The notes beneath the pieces are model-generated. The model had not been told where the DNA came from. It did no database searches and saw only the letters and a program-made list of their open reading frames with translations. A program made the translations under genes and the position numbers. 64,000 nt of DNA from Dryococelus australis (Eukaryota > Arthropoda > Insecta > Phasmatodea > Phasmatidae), in NCBI GenBank assembly GCA_029891345.1, contig CM057002.1, positions 17,544,295 to 17,608,294 on the forward strand. Direction: 5' to 3'. Of the stretch, positions 32,453 to 43,617 are shown one piece after another. Within the stretch, counting starts at the first letter, position 1; every line of letters starts with the position of its first letter.

Positions 32453-32929
32453 AATATGCACCTGAGATGCTTAAAAAAAACTACCCAAGAGCCCTGTACT
32501 GAACCTTCCTACAGACGTTTCCACCTGTAATACAGGGCGAGTCCTCTAAAAGAGGCCCCGTGGGACATTTGTGTAACGGAGCGAGGGAACGAGGGAATAC
32601 AGTCCAGTGCGACAGCAAAATATACACGTGAGATGCTTAAAAAAAAACTACCCAAGAGCCCTGTACTGAACCTTCCTACAGACGTTTCCACCTGTAATAC
32701 AGGGCGAGTCCCCTAAAAGAGGCCCCGTGGGACATTTGTGTAACGGAGCGAGGAAATGAGGAAATACAGTCCAGTGCGACAGCAAAATTCCTGTACCTTT
32801 ACTTCATCGAATCAAACTGCTGTGCGTCCACTCCAGGTATTTTGTTGTCACACTGGACTGTATTTCCTCATTCCCTCGCTCCGTTACACACATGTCCCAC
32901 GGGGCCTCTTTTATAGGACTCGCCCTGTA
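32453..32929. repeat. Repeat G: tandem copies plus an inverted arm
   Basis: A ~166-bp unit occurs twice in tandem (gagatgctt at 32464 and 32630). Then an inverted arm at 32839-32929 pairs almost perfectly with 32698-32788 across a ~50-bp loop. The conserved core contains gaggccccgtgggaca and acggagcgagg. It looks like a fold-back transposon of unknown type. Confidence 0.75.
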
Positions 32930-33009
32930 CAATAGGGTCGCCGCTCAAGCTGCCTCGGGTACACAGCAGAGCGACGAGAACAATGCGCGCCAGTTGAAAG
33001 CCTTACGCT

Positions 33010-33434
33010 TAAAGGCTGTTCACGATAAAGTGAGCACTTTAGAAATGAACCTTATGAAAATGCCACTGTCCCTGCATACATATATTTTAATAGGCGCACT
33101 GAGTGACATTCGCCCAATAAAGTTGGTAACGGTGTATGGAAAGTAGTTCCATATCTTAACGTCTAATAAAAAGTGTTAGGTAACCATTTCTGGTAACTTA
33201 AATTTACTTCTACGGTTTTATGTTTTTGTTTATTCACCGAAGCTTAAAAACGAGCAGATTTGTAAAGTATTTACTTTCTTAATAATTTCGCAGTTTCATT
33301 ACACCCGCTCATGAATAAAGCTATGAGGTCCATAGCAATGTTAATTTTACATAAGGCGGAGGAATGCACAACGTGTATACAAGTAGATCTTAAGCAGGGC
33401 TTTCAAAAGTGCTCATTTTACCGTGAACAGCCTA
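33010..33434 (-). mobile_element. MITE-C copy, reverse orientation
   Basis: Begins aaggctgttcacgataaagt (right-type end) and finishes cattttaccgtgaacagcct. All internal blocks are present. Confidence 0.8.
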
Positions 33435-34242
33435 CAGGTGCGTTTTACAGTGACACGCACGGGGATACGCATCACGTAAGCGGACGCGTATAACGTACGG
33501 ATACACGTGAGAAAGCTCGACAACTCCCAACTCTTACGTGTCCGTGTATCCGTGCAGCCAATAGGAATCGAGTATTTGGTTTGTTGACACTCGTTTTCGT
33601 GGCCATTGTGGTGTACACGGCAACAAGGGCTTCGATTTGCCTTGGCGATTATCATTTTTGTTTTAATAATTAAGTTCACATGGTTCGGCAGTAGTATTTA
33701 CGTATTTTTAAACACTGTAAAAATATCCAAAATGAGATGCGTATATTATGAAACCCGTATCAGTGATTTGCAACAGCTGAGAGTTTTTGATTTCGTGAGT
33801 TGCAAGACTGTACGTGTATTCGTATTGTAAAATGGTTAAAATTCATCCCGAGTCGTCGGTTTGCTCCGCTTGCGTTTCCGAACCCGTGCATTGTAGAACG
33901 GGCCTTAGCGGCGATGGCGCACTTGATGAACGTGACAATGTCGCCCTAATCCCTTTAGCACTTATCGTTCTCAAAAGAAGAAAAAAGCGCTAGCTTGTGG
34001 AAGCTTTAAGAGGGGGACGTGCCGAAACATTTTTCTGTAAAATAGTTGTTAGCGCGAATACGCGTGTCTCGGAAAATAATTTTTCTGCAAATATTACTTT
34101 TTGTCAGAACAGATAAAAAACAATCATCCATGCCCGTATTTTCTTTTTACTTCAGTTATATTAAGTGTTTTCTTGGAGAAAAAATTCGTGAAAATGGTCA
34201 AATATCACATTTGTAAAGCATGCCTATACAGTTTTTTCTAAA
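33435..34242. other. Unassigned sequence
   Basis: 33445-33560 contains inverted ATACACG/CGTGTATCCG motifs (tacggatacacgtgagaaag against gtgtccgtgtatccgtgcag). No gene recognised. Confidence 0.35.
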
Positions 34243-34432
34243 GAGGTAAGAGAAAAGTGCGACCATACAGGCACAGTTTAATACGTGGGCTTTCATCATG
34301 TGTAATAAAGTCCCACTGTTACAGATCTGGTTTGCACAGCACAGCGTCACGAAGGAAACACTGTACGCCTTGCGCGTAGGAGCGATGAGGCACTAGGCGT
34401 GCGTGTTAGTGTCGCCCGTATCGCTTCCTCGT
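34243..34432 (+). repeat. Repeat F copy 2
   Basis: See 18131-18320. The conserved core is gcgcgtaggagcgatgaggc and ctaggcgtgcgtgt. Same orientation as copy 1. Confidence 0.6.
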
Positions 34433-34520
34433 GGCGTCAATCATGGTAAAACGAGGCGCAGCTTTCCGCAGGACGATATCTGTAACCCAATCTCGCTCTG
34501 GAGTATATATATATATATAT

Positions 34521-34768
34521 ATACATGCCATTCACGTTAAAGTGAGCATTTTTTGAAGCTGTTTCATTATACATAATAGCTAATACATATATTTCATTGT
34601 GGTCTCAGACTTTTTGTTTTGGGCATTGTGAATGTATACACTGTGTTTATTACTCACGTGGCAGGGTTTACATTAACAAATGGTGGAAGGATATAAATAG
34701 GTTGAAAGAAAAAAGTAACTAGGGCTTTAGGGCTTCGAAAGTGCTCACTTTACCGTGAACGGCCTATA
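34521..34768 (+). mobile_element. MITE-C short subtype next to (TA)n
   Basis: Ends catgccattcacgttaaagt and ctcactttaccgtgaacggc. It is preceded directly by a (TA)n run (34504-34522), fitting TA-target insertion into or growth from a TA site. Confidence 0.75.
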
Positions 34769-34914
34769 CACGCTTGTCTCCCCCTCCCTTCTAATCCCGT
34801 ACTTAGAGCCACTTGGAGAAGGTCCTAGGATAAAGAAGGATCCAGGAACACACTAAACATTACGTCATTCTCCGTCAAAACGTTACATCGTTCTGCGCCA
34901 ATCACATACCATTA

Positions 34915-35201
34915 CAGTCCATTCACGTTTACTTCACACATTTCTGAAGCCCTGCTTAAGTTCTCTTTTCAGGATATTCCTCCTCCTCGTGCAAACAAAG
35001 CTTAATCGAGTCAACAATATTACACCAAAGGGACAAAGTACAGCATCCTTGCACACTCAGATAATAATATTTTGCATAAGAACTATTTATTACTAGGCTT
35101 TACCAACATACCTATTATCTTACTATTTATTACTAGGCTTTACCAACATACCTATTATCTTACTATTTATTACTAGGCTTTACCAACATACCTATTATCT
35201 T
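34915..35201 (+). repeat. MITE-C 'CCATTCACG' subtype with three 40-bp tandem units
   Basis: 34915-35035 is the subtype's left end. 35082-35201 holds three perfect 40-bp units (actatttattactaggcttt...). The matching place in the 49-kb copy has a single diverged unit, so the triplication is local. Confidence 0.8.
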
Positions 35202-35765
35202 ACTATTTTTACTCGTATTAGTTATAAATGAAATGTTATATTTTGTCAGTAAAATATAAATAGAATTTAAATTTTACCAAAAATAACGCACTTTTATATG
35301 TTAACACAAGTATAAAACGCTTATGATACATCGCGTGTGAATGAAATAACCAAACACGTCATACATGGAGTGATTTCTCGACGAATCCGCTTGCGAATAC
35401 TGTAGACTATCTCAAGGGCACCTCTTTATGCGCAACACAATCCCCTAAGTTCTTGCAGGAAGTAACTCGCAAAGCAGTATTGTCGTGCAGATAACAGCCC
35501 TCCAAGGCGAACCAGTAACTTTCGGCGATTCCGTCGATACGTCAGCTGCGGGAACAGGATTCTTCTGCCACTCACCAAATATTGACACTGACTGCGAGTG
35601 TAAAAAAACGGACACATAATATTACGCCACAAAAAATTTGGAAGCAAAGAAAGAAAATGTAACATGCACACTCCATCACAACTTATATCTTACCTCTAAA
35701 TTATAATATTTTACTTATAATTAATATGAATGAAACAGAGAAAATAGGTATATTGCTAACGTCTA
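35202..35765. other. Unassigned sequence
   Basis: AT-rich, probably in part the rest of the 'CCATTCACG' element: 35270-35400 resembles 49600-49720 (cttatgata, tgattt.tc). No gene. Confidence 0.4.
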
Positions 35766-36070
35766 GTTAAAGGCTGTTCACGATAAAGTGAGCACTTTTG
35801 AAATCAACCTTAGGAAAATGATGCTGCTCATACCTGCATATATTTTAACGGGCGAACTAAGTGACATGCGCCCAGTAAAGTTGGTAACGATGAATGGAAA
35901 GTAGTTCCCTATCTTAACGTCGAATAAAAACCGTCACGTAACTATTTGTGATAACTTAAATTATTCCATTCACATTTTTATTTTATTTTAATGTATCGAA
36001 GTGTAAAAATATGAAGATTCGCAGAATATTTACTCTTGTAATAATTTCGTGTTTTCACATGATCGACGCA
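35766..36070 (-). mobile_element. MITE-C copy, truncated
   Basis: Starts aaggctgttcacgataaagt and follows the family to gtgttttcacatgatcgacg. The last third is missing. Confidence 0.75.
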
Positions 36071-36194
36071 TGGACGGCGATATATCGAATGTGGACTGCC
36101 GGTCACGTGATTCGTTTCTCGTCTTCCTGCACGTTTGCTATTGGTGCAGAATGTTCCAGAGCTTGTCAAAGAACTGCGATGCAAATGCAAAAGT

Positions 36195-36610
36195 TAGGGA
36201 TGTTGAAAAAATATCGATAAATCGAAAGGACGATATAATATAAATTATATACAGATATAAATATTCGATAAATGTTTCAACGATATTTTATCGAGATAAA
36301 TATTTTTAAAATGCTCATTTTTATAAGCTCTTTTTTGAAAACAAAAATTTAATTAAAAAAATTACTATGTTTTCTTTGGCAAAATTCACCAAAAGGAAGT
36401 CATCACATTTTTCTGCAATGCTTCGTGTCCTCAACACGTAATATTCTAATCAATTTTACATGTATCAAATCCTTAAATGCATAAAATATCGAATTCCGAT
36501 GTACCGAAAAACGATGTTTTTTTTCGATATATCGTTTCGTTAAACGATACTTTTATAAATAACCAATATAAATAATATCGATATTTTTTTTTCCGATATC
36601 AACTTCCTTA
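36195..36610. mobile_element. MITE-H (hAT-type, ATCGATA-rich)
   Basis: Ends TAGGGATGTTGAAAAAATAT and complement of ...GATATCAACTTCCTTA. The 8-bp flanks gcaaaagt (36187-36194) and gcaaaacc (36611-36618) match 6 of 8. The inside repeats ATATCGATA many times. This layout is known in arthropod hAT non-autonomous elements. Confidence 0.7.
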
Positions 36611-36986
36611 GCAAAACCGACTTAATACACATACTGTATATGCATGAAGTCCATCTTGTCTTCAGATCAGCTCGCGTTGTTGGTTCCTGCTCGCTAACAG
36701 CGGGAGTTTACAGTTGTAAGTAAACACAAATATGGCCTAGAACACAGTTATTGACGTTTTATAAGCGATCTGAAAAAATTTAACGCATTTTATTTTAGGC
36801 CAGACAAGAATTCAAAATCTGGTACTTTCGCAATGGGTGTGGTATTCTCCTTCGCGTGACTTCGCACCTCCTGGATGATCATAAACCAATCATAAACACC
36901 CAGTAAAATGCAGAACCATTCACCATCTTCCACTGAGACAACAAGCAGCCAACGATTTTTGCACGTCTCTGGCCATAAGACATCTA
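36611..36986. other. Unassigned sequence with a B2-like end
   Basis: 36940-36975 resembles a MITE-B2 right end (gatttttgcacgtctct). No gene. Confidence 0.35.
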
Positions 36987-37440
36987 TAGAGACCCGAAAA
37001 GTTTGCATTTTCATTGGACAACAAGCTAGACTCCACAATCCTGCGTACGTTGAAACACCAGTTGGTTGTTCATTGGCTGTTGCTCCAATTTGATCCCGAA
37101 GAAGGTATCTCGGTGTTTTCCTTGCAGGTTGCCTTTTGGATTAGAGAAATTTGGGCGGCTCTTAACATCGAGGTCTTAAGAGCCTATGAGAGTGAAGCGA
37201 GGTGAGAATGGAGCATCGCCGGAATGCAAGGGCTGGAAAACGGTAGATCCCCGAGAAAACCCGCCGACCAACGGCATCGTCCGGCACAATTCCCACATGC
37301 GAAAATCCGGGAGCGACCTGACTATAATCGAACCCGGTTCGCCCAGGCGTGAGGTGAGTAAGTTAACCACTACACCACCGTGGCCTTTGTCGGTTTGTTA
37401 TTGGTAGAAATTCGTCCCCAGAATGTCCAACAGACCGTAG
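36987..37440 (+). mobile_element. MITE-B copy interrupted by a SINE
   Basis: Begins TAGAGACCCGAAAAGTTTGC. 37010-37136 and 37385-37440 together follow the copy at 60351 (ttgttcattggctgttgctc, cttgcag.., ttattggt, aattcgtcc). The right end is lost. Confidence 0.65.
37137..37384 (-). mobile_element. SINE in reverse orientation, nested in MITE-B
   Basis: Reads tttgggcggctcttaacatc at its tail end and ccactacaccaccgtggcc at its head. The B box (complement of ataatcgaacccggttcg) is visible. Confidence 0.75.
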
Positions 37441-37818
37441 TCAAATATAAGTAGAAACACAAAATATAGTTAAATTTTAACTTTGCGTTACGACAGAGTG
37501 GGCAACACAACAACTGAAAATACGTCAATTGAATTCCTCGGTATTTTTGGAAGCCAGCATAGAAAACCTTAAAAGCGGCAATCAGTTTTTTCAAACATAG
37601 CGAGCGACCATTTTGTCATATAGGTACATTTATTTCGCATAATATCTCACGCCGCAATAACGTACAAAACTTTACCATATGAGGGAAAACTTGGCAAAAA
37701 CACATCACTTTGGCAAAAAAAATATTCTCACACCAAGTTAGTAAAAACAGTCATGTAGGATTGTCGTTTTTTCTTAGTTTTTATTTTCTGTTAACTTTCA
37801 TAACATTGTAAAATACTA
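37441..37818. other. AT-rich unassigned sequence
   Basis: No gene or family recognised. Confidence 0.35.
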
Positions 37819-38243
37819 AAGGCTTTTCACGGTAAACTGAGCACTTCTGAAATCCCTGCTCAAGATCTGCTTAAATGCACGTTGCGTATTCTTTCGCCTT
37901 ATGTAAAATTAACATTGTCATGGGCCTCGTCACTTTATTCATGCGTCGGTCAAGTGAAACTATGAAATCATTGGAAAAATAAATATTTTATAAAACTGCT
38001 CATTTTTACACTTCGATGAATTAAAAAAAAAAAACAGAAAGCGAAAGAAATAATTTAAGTCACCACAAATGGTTACCTAACACTTTTTCTCGACGTTAAG
38101 ACACGTAACTACTTCCCATTAATCGTTGCCAACTTCACTGGGCGCATGTTACCCAACGCGCACGTTAAAATGTATGCAGATAAGGGCAGTGACATATTTC
38201 TAAGGTTGACATCAAAAGTGCTTACTTTGTCGTGAATAACCTT
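37819..38243 (+). mobile_element. MITE-C full-length copy
   Basis: Flanked by TA at 37817-37818 and 38244-38245. Ends aaggcttttcacggtaaact and ctttgtcgtgaataacctt. Confidence 0.85.
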
Positions 38244-38492
38244 TACGTGTGAATATTAAGTGTTGATGTTTGGTTATTAAATCTGATTTCCAAAGTGCAA
38301 CGCTCCAGTACATCCAGTAAAGTAAATATGATATTGCGACGATCTTCCACTATCACTTGATAAATATTATCCTCTTCCAGCACAAAAATACAAAAACTCA
38401 ATTTTTTTCAGTTACGATTGTCTTGCATTCAAAGAGCGATATTTGGGAAACAACAAAACACGCCATACATGGGGCGATTCTTTACAGGTTTG

Positions 38493-39125
38493 AGGGGCCA
38501 CGGTGGCTGAGCGGTTAGACTGCTCGCCTCCCACAGAGGAGAACCGGGGTCGATTCCTGGCCGGGCCACTCGCGGATTTCCGCAAGTGGGGAATCGTTCC
38601 TGAAGGTGCCACTGGTTGGCGGATTTTCTCGGGGTTCTCCCGTCCCCCCCCCTCATTTTCATTCCAGCACTACTCCATTCTCCCTTCATTTCACTCTCAT
38701 TGGCTCTCGAGATCTCGTTGTTAAGGTGGATCAATCCCCGCCATCTTGAATTTTTTATAATTTTCGGAAAATCTGTATTATAAATTTTGTATTGAACTGT
38801 ACAGAACGACGCAACACAGGATATTCCTTTGTACATTTTCTGAAATTGGTATTGCTTGGCCGCAGTGACTAGTTTAGCTGCTGTAGTCGCCCACAGGAAA
38901 AATTGGTTACTTCTTCCAAGCAGTTACTAGTTTAAAAAAATAATAAAGGTATTGAAAAACTAGCTACTTTATGAAGATTGAGAAGCTATTATTTATGCAG
39001 TGGTATGCTAAAAATTTCGTTAAACTAACTTGAATGACAGTTACGGTGAAATATGGTTAAAAAAAAAAAAAACCAAATGTCGGGGACTGATCACTCTTAA
39101 GAGCCGCCCTAATCTCTCAGCTCGA
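38493..39125 (+). mobile_element. SINE interrupted by a 369-bp insertion
   Basis: The head at 38493-38600 has clear A and B boxes (ggctgagcggttagac, gggtcgattcc). The body stops at ctcgttgttaag (38725) and resumes at tcttaagagccgccctaatc (39095). Confidence 0.8.
38726..39094. mobile_element. Small TIR element nested in the SINE
   Basis: Ends GTGGATCAATCCCCGCCAT and complement of ATGTCGGGGACTGATCAC. The flanks tgttaag and tcttaag (39095-39101) match 6 of 7, and the SINE consensus is continuous across it. Superfamily unclear; the duplication length is near that of hAT. Confidence 0.65.
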
Positions 39126-39596
39126 AGATTTGATTCAAAAAGTTTGAAGGTACTGCGAACAGTCTGTACATCTATTCTTATGTTCGCGAACATTTTGGAA
39201 GGTGAGCTGTAAAAATTATGTTGTCAGTGCGAAATGTTTATCTCCGCCCTCCGTGGGGAACAGTACGTAAGGGGTGGGAAGGGTAGCGATGGTAGGTGCT
39301 GATACGGAACATGGTTCGCCAAGGGACCAATTTCTCGGCGCGCCAGCCACCCCTCCACATAAATTGTAGGCGCCCTCGGTCGCCGAAGGGTCGAATAATT
39401 CGCGCGGCGCGTCACGTCCCCTCGTAGAAGGGGGTGAAGGAAGCGAGGCGACGGACGCGATAACACCTCATTTAACGGTCGATACGTGACACCCCTGGGA
39501 GGGTGCAGGTAGGTTCCTCCGTGGTCCGCGTATGTATAGCTAGTATACCTCCGCCGGGATTGCCACCACACACCACTATCCCATCCTCGTTTGTAT
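39126..39596. other. CpG-rich unassigned region
   Basis: 39230-39560 is strongly CpG-rich and not repeated in the window. A 127-residue minus-strand open frame (39224-39607) has no recognisable motif. Possible promoter or exon of an unseen gene, or a decayed GC-rich repeat. Confidence 0.35.
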
Positions 39597-39831
39597 AGGC
39601 TGGTCACGGTAAAGCGGACACTTTTGATGCCCTACTTACGTTTTCCTTTCAGCCATATTTAACCATTTAACCACCTTTTAAAATAAATATTGCCATCTAA
39701 GTAATAAACACAGTGTGTGTATTTCACCGCATCCGAAATTTACCGTCTAAAGCTAAATTTAAAAATGTATATTGACTATTGTTTCAAACGAGAGGGCTTT
39801 GAAAAGTGCTCACTCTAACGTGAATAGCACT
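39597..39831 (+). mobile_element. MITE-C short subtype
   Basis: Ends taggctggtcacggtaaagc and cactctaacgtgaatagc. The inside matches the other short copies read on the opposite strand. Confidence 0.7.
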
Positions 39832-40282
39832 CGCTATATTTAGTATGCTCAGCCCATTTTAGTTTAAGCCTCGTCTGGCTCCATTAGGTTTAGTTTGGAT
39901 GGTTACTAAATACGAAGATGCGCGATCTTGTATGGCGTCAGCCGATCTCGGCTAAAAGAAAACGACTGAAACTATGACGTTTGCTTCTTCTGTATTCTTC
40001 TTGTATGAATTACGATCGAGAGGTCTTCTCCTCGAAATACGCTGTTTATTTGTGTGAATTCTGTTTCGAAATATAATGTCTTTGTTTGGGTCAAGATAGA
40101 ACGCATGTAGAACTTAAAACACTGCCAGTTTACAAAAATGTCATGGAATGGCAGAGACACTGTTTACAAAACTTTATGAAAAAATATATTTATTTGGTAT
40201 TTTTGAGGGAAAGCTAAAAAAATTACTTTATAAACACTTCACTGCTTTTTATACATTTAGAGTATAAACATATAACCGATTC
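39832..40282. other. Unassigned sequence
   Basis: No gene recognised. Confidence 0.35.
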
Positions 40283-41168
40283 TTTTTTTTTTTCCTATAT
40301 TTATTTTTATCATTATACAATTAGAAGTTTTACATGTTAATTATTCTCAATTTTCTTCCCTTACAATTATGCCCACCTTTAGCCATTTCTTAGGCTTCTT
40401 ATGAACTAACTAACTTAAAAATAAATCCTACCAGATAATAAAATAGGTCATACAGTACGCATTATAGGAGAAATGTTGAAAATACCTGAAGTACAGTGAC
40501 AAGTTAGGGGATCATGAATTACAAATAAATATCTTATACAATTTCAACAATTAGAACTGCAAATTGAATTAACATTTAATAGAACTTTAGTTTTAATATT
40601 TACAGTAAATATCAACTAAAAGATATAATGAACAATAACTTGCCCTTAAGGGTGTTTCTAGTGCCCATAGGGGTCGTTTTATTAATTAACTATTTACAGC
40701 TATATACATAAATACACGAAAGGACTAAAAACCTCCCTTAGTTATTTGAGGGTTTGGACCTCCACTGGGTCACAAAACACAAAAGTACTTTCAATAAGTT
40801 AACCATGAATTGAATGAGTAGAGTGATGGATAAATTATTGATAATTTGATGGTGTTATTAAGGATGATACGATAGTAAAAATGAAATGTGAACGTAATGA
40901 ATACATAAAATAGGTTTGAGTAAAAGAGGCAGGAATTATAATTAATGATGGTTTTCCGAAAGCACTCCAGGTGAATGCTAGAATGGGTCGCAAACAAAGC
41001 CCATGGCCGCTTCCTTCCCAATCCTTCCCCACTCCCTCTTCCCTGTGCAACTTTCACCATCTCTAATGAACTCGCTGTCGACTATACGATAAGCCCAATT
41101 ACCTACCTATAATTAATGGACGGAATATAGTTGTATCGATACAATGACTCTATGCCAAAAGTGATGGT

Positions 41169-41462
41169 TGGGGACATGCAAAATTCGCGTTATTATTTGT
41201 CACCAGGCTGAACTTCACAGAACTGTATGCACTAAAGCCGGCCTCGTTTCTCGATTGGCTGCTACATAAATGAGAAGCCGCACCCTTTCTGATTGAGCAG
41301 CGCGAGATTAGGACACACAATTGTGAAGTGTTCATTTATTGGCGCAGAGTTACCCGGGGCGTGTCACATAAAGCATGGTCCAATGACAAACTTATTGCAG
41401 AGGTACACATGTTTCAAGTTTAACGTGTTCTCAGCTATTAACGCGAATTTTGCACGTCTCCA
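41169..41462 (-). mobile_element. MITE-B2 inside the LINE 3' region
   Basis: Ends TGGGGACATGCAAAATTCGC and complement ...GCGAATTTTGCACGTCTCCA. The 8-bp flanks gtgatggt (41161-41168) and gtgatgat (41463-41470) match 7 of 8. This uninterrupted copy serves as reference for 5902-6594. Confidence 0.85.
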
Positions 41463-41666
41463 GTGATGATGCTTGTAATTTGGAAGGAACAATGAAGTTA
41501 AGAAGGAAAAAAAAAGACATGAAATTATAGGAATGAAAAGGATCGGATTGCCCATGACCCGCACACGAATTACCTCCAAAGGGGATCACTCCCGCACAGA
41601 ATCACAGACGATGAGGATGTGTAGGACTGGTAGGTGAGGATATTCTAGTTGGGGGGGAGGGAGAAT

Positions 41667-43336
41667 TTATGTAAAGGTCCAGGAGTCTGTTGGGTGGGGG
41701 GTAGGTGGTCCAGAGGGTCGTAGACGGCTATGGATGCGATGATGGGGTTGTAGTGGCGACGTACGAATTGCTGTCAAGAATCTGATGGTTTGTCGTCGCA
41801 TGATCTGGAGTGGCCCCCGAACCTCACCCATCTCATACAGCTGGTGTAATGGAGTGCGATGCGAGCAGCCGAGGATGCTTCGGAGTCCCTTGTTGTATGT
41901 GCTGATGATTGGTCGTAACATTGCAGGGGACACATATGACCAGACAACACTGTCATATAGGAGTATTGGGATAATGTATGTCTGCCAAAGGCGTAGCTGG
42001 GTGATTTGTGGTAATATACAAGATCGTGTGAGAAGTAGTTGTAGTGCTTGAAATGCCAATTGGGTTTTGGCTATTGCAATGGATATTTGATGATGCCAGA
42101 TGAGTGTGTGCTCCAAATGAATACCAAGGTAGTGGACAGGGTGCGTCCATGAAATTTTATGGCCAAGAATTGTCAGAGGTGGAGGTGGTTGTCATCGGCG
42201 CTTTGTGAGGAACGTTATTGATGACTTTTTGTGGTGTGGAATTACCCCCAACATTGGAAGTAGTCACATAATGATCGTAGGCTAAGTTGGGCGCATGCCG
42301 AAAGAGTTTGAGCCCCCTGACTGGAAAGCAGAATGGCAGTGTCGTCAGCGTATTGGTAGACCATGACTTCGGGGATGGATAGAATGTCGGCGAAGTAAAG
42401 TGAGAATAATGTGGGCCTTAGAAGTGCGCTTTGTGGAACCCATGCTGTGATGCTATGACGAGATGATAGGGGGTGATCTACACATACTGTGAAACTCCTC
42501 TCGGCGAGGAAACTGTGAAGTACTGAGCTGAGGAGTTCGTTAACATTGAAGTTGCTTAGTTTTGACAGAAGAGCATGATAATGAACTGAGTCGAATGCTT
42601 TTGCAAGGTCGAGAAGAATTAAGATGGAGTGCTTATGTTTGCAGAAATCTTGTGTAATTTTGTCCACTACAGCAGCAACTGCGTGTAGGGAGTAGTGACG
42701 TTTGCGAAAGCCGAATTGAGTGTTTGGAAAAATATGAAGTGTTTCCATGTTCTGAGTAAGCCGTGAGAGGACGATTCTTTCTGCAATTTTTAATGGAATT
42801 GGTAAAAGGGCTATAGGTCTGTATGAATTAATGCTGTCTGGAGGAGAATTGTGTTTCGGAATGGGAATGACAATGGCCTTCTTCCAGGTGTTGGGATAAT
42901 GACAAATGAGGATGATGGCATTGATAAATCTGAGTGAGATATATTGTGGTTTTGCGAGTGAGTGATCGTATAAGGGGCGCTGGAAGGTAATCAAAACCTG
43001 GAGCCACGTTTGGTCGGATTTTTCATATGGCTTTTCCGACCTCGCTTGGTGAGGTAAGAAGTCTGCCATAGGTGGGAGGTGAAGGAATTGGTTGGAATGT
43101 GTTTTGTAATGATTAATGCCCAGGATACCCGAAGGCAGGATATGCGAACGAAATGCAGCAAAGAAATATTTTGCTAAAAGGTTAGCTTTATCAGCTGGAT
43201 TCTCAACTGTTCTGCTTGCATGTGTGAAGGGTGGCATGTATGTTTTCATGTTGTGAAGCCAATTTATAAATTCCCAGGCTGTTCCTGATTGGAGTGATAA
43301 TGATAAGATTTTGCGTCGTTGTTGGGCAGCCCACAT
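41667..43336 (-). pseudogene. LINE ORF2: reverse transcriptase and C-terminal region
   Basis: 43336-42242 is an open frame with the RT blocks in order: KKAIVIPIPKHNSPPDSINS then YRPIALLPIPLKIAERIV (block 2/3), FPNTQFGFRKRHYSLHAVAA, ILILLDLAKAFDSV (block A with catalytic Asp), AWVPQSALLRPTLFSLYFAD (block B; the usual GxPQG-S is altered to VPQSA-L), and MVYQYADDTAI (block C, YADD at 42341-42352). A frameshift just after it separates the C-terminal piece 42116-41667 (LRLWQTYIIPILLYDSVVWS ...), typical of the post-RT region of Jockey-type elements. With the frame broken and block B altered it should be inactive. Confidence 0.85.
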
Positions 43337-43560
43337 GGAAAACGTCCAGCGAGTTTGTCTGCGGAGGGAATGATATTTGTTAAGGTCTTCGTTTGATCGT
43401 GTATGTTGCTATTTCCCTCTAGCTCGATCTCTAGTATAGACCAATGCTTTATATGTGGCGGAAGGGAAATCCAAGAAGAGGATGGTGGCTGAGTAAAGAA
43501 TGGTTTCCGTGATGTGAATGATGGCTTGTTCAAGATCGGCAGGTGTATGAGGAATGTTTG
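43264..43560 (-). pseudogene. LINE ORF2: linker between endonuclease and RT
   Basis: Two overlapping frames carry the expected linker: FQIHLTNIPHTPADLEQAII and HIKHWSILEIELEGNSNIHD. The switch between them marks one or more frameshifts. Confidence 0.55.
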
Positions 43561-43617
43561 TGAGGTGGATTTGAAAAGTTTCCACTTTTATTTTCTGTAA
43601 TTACAATTATATTGGTT

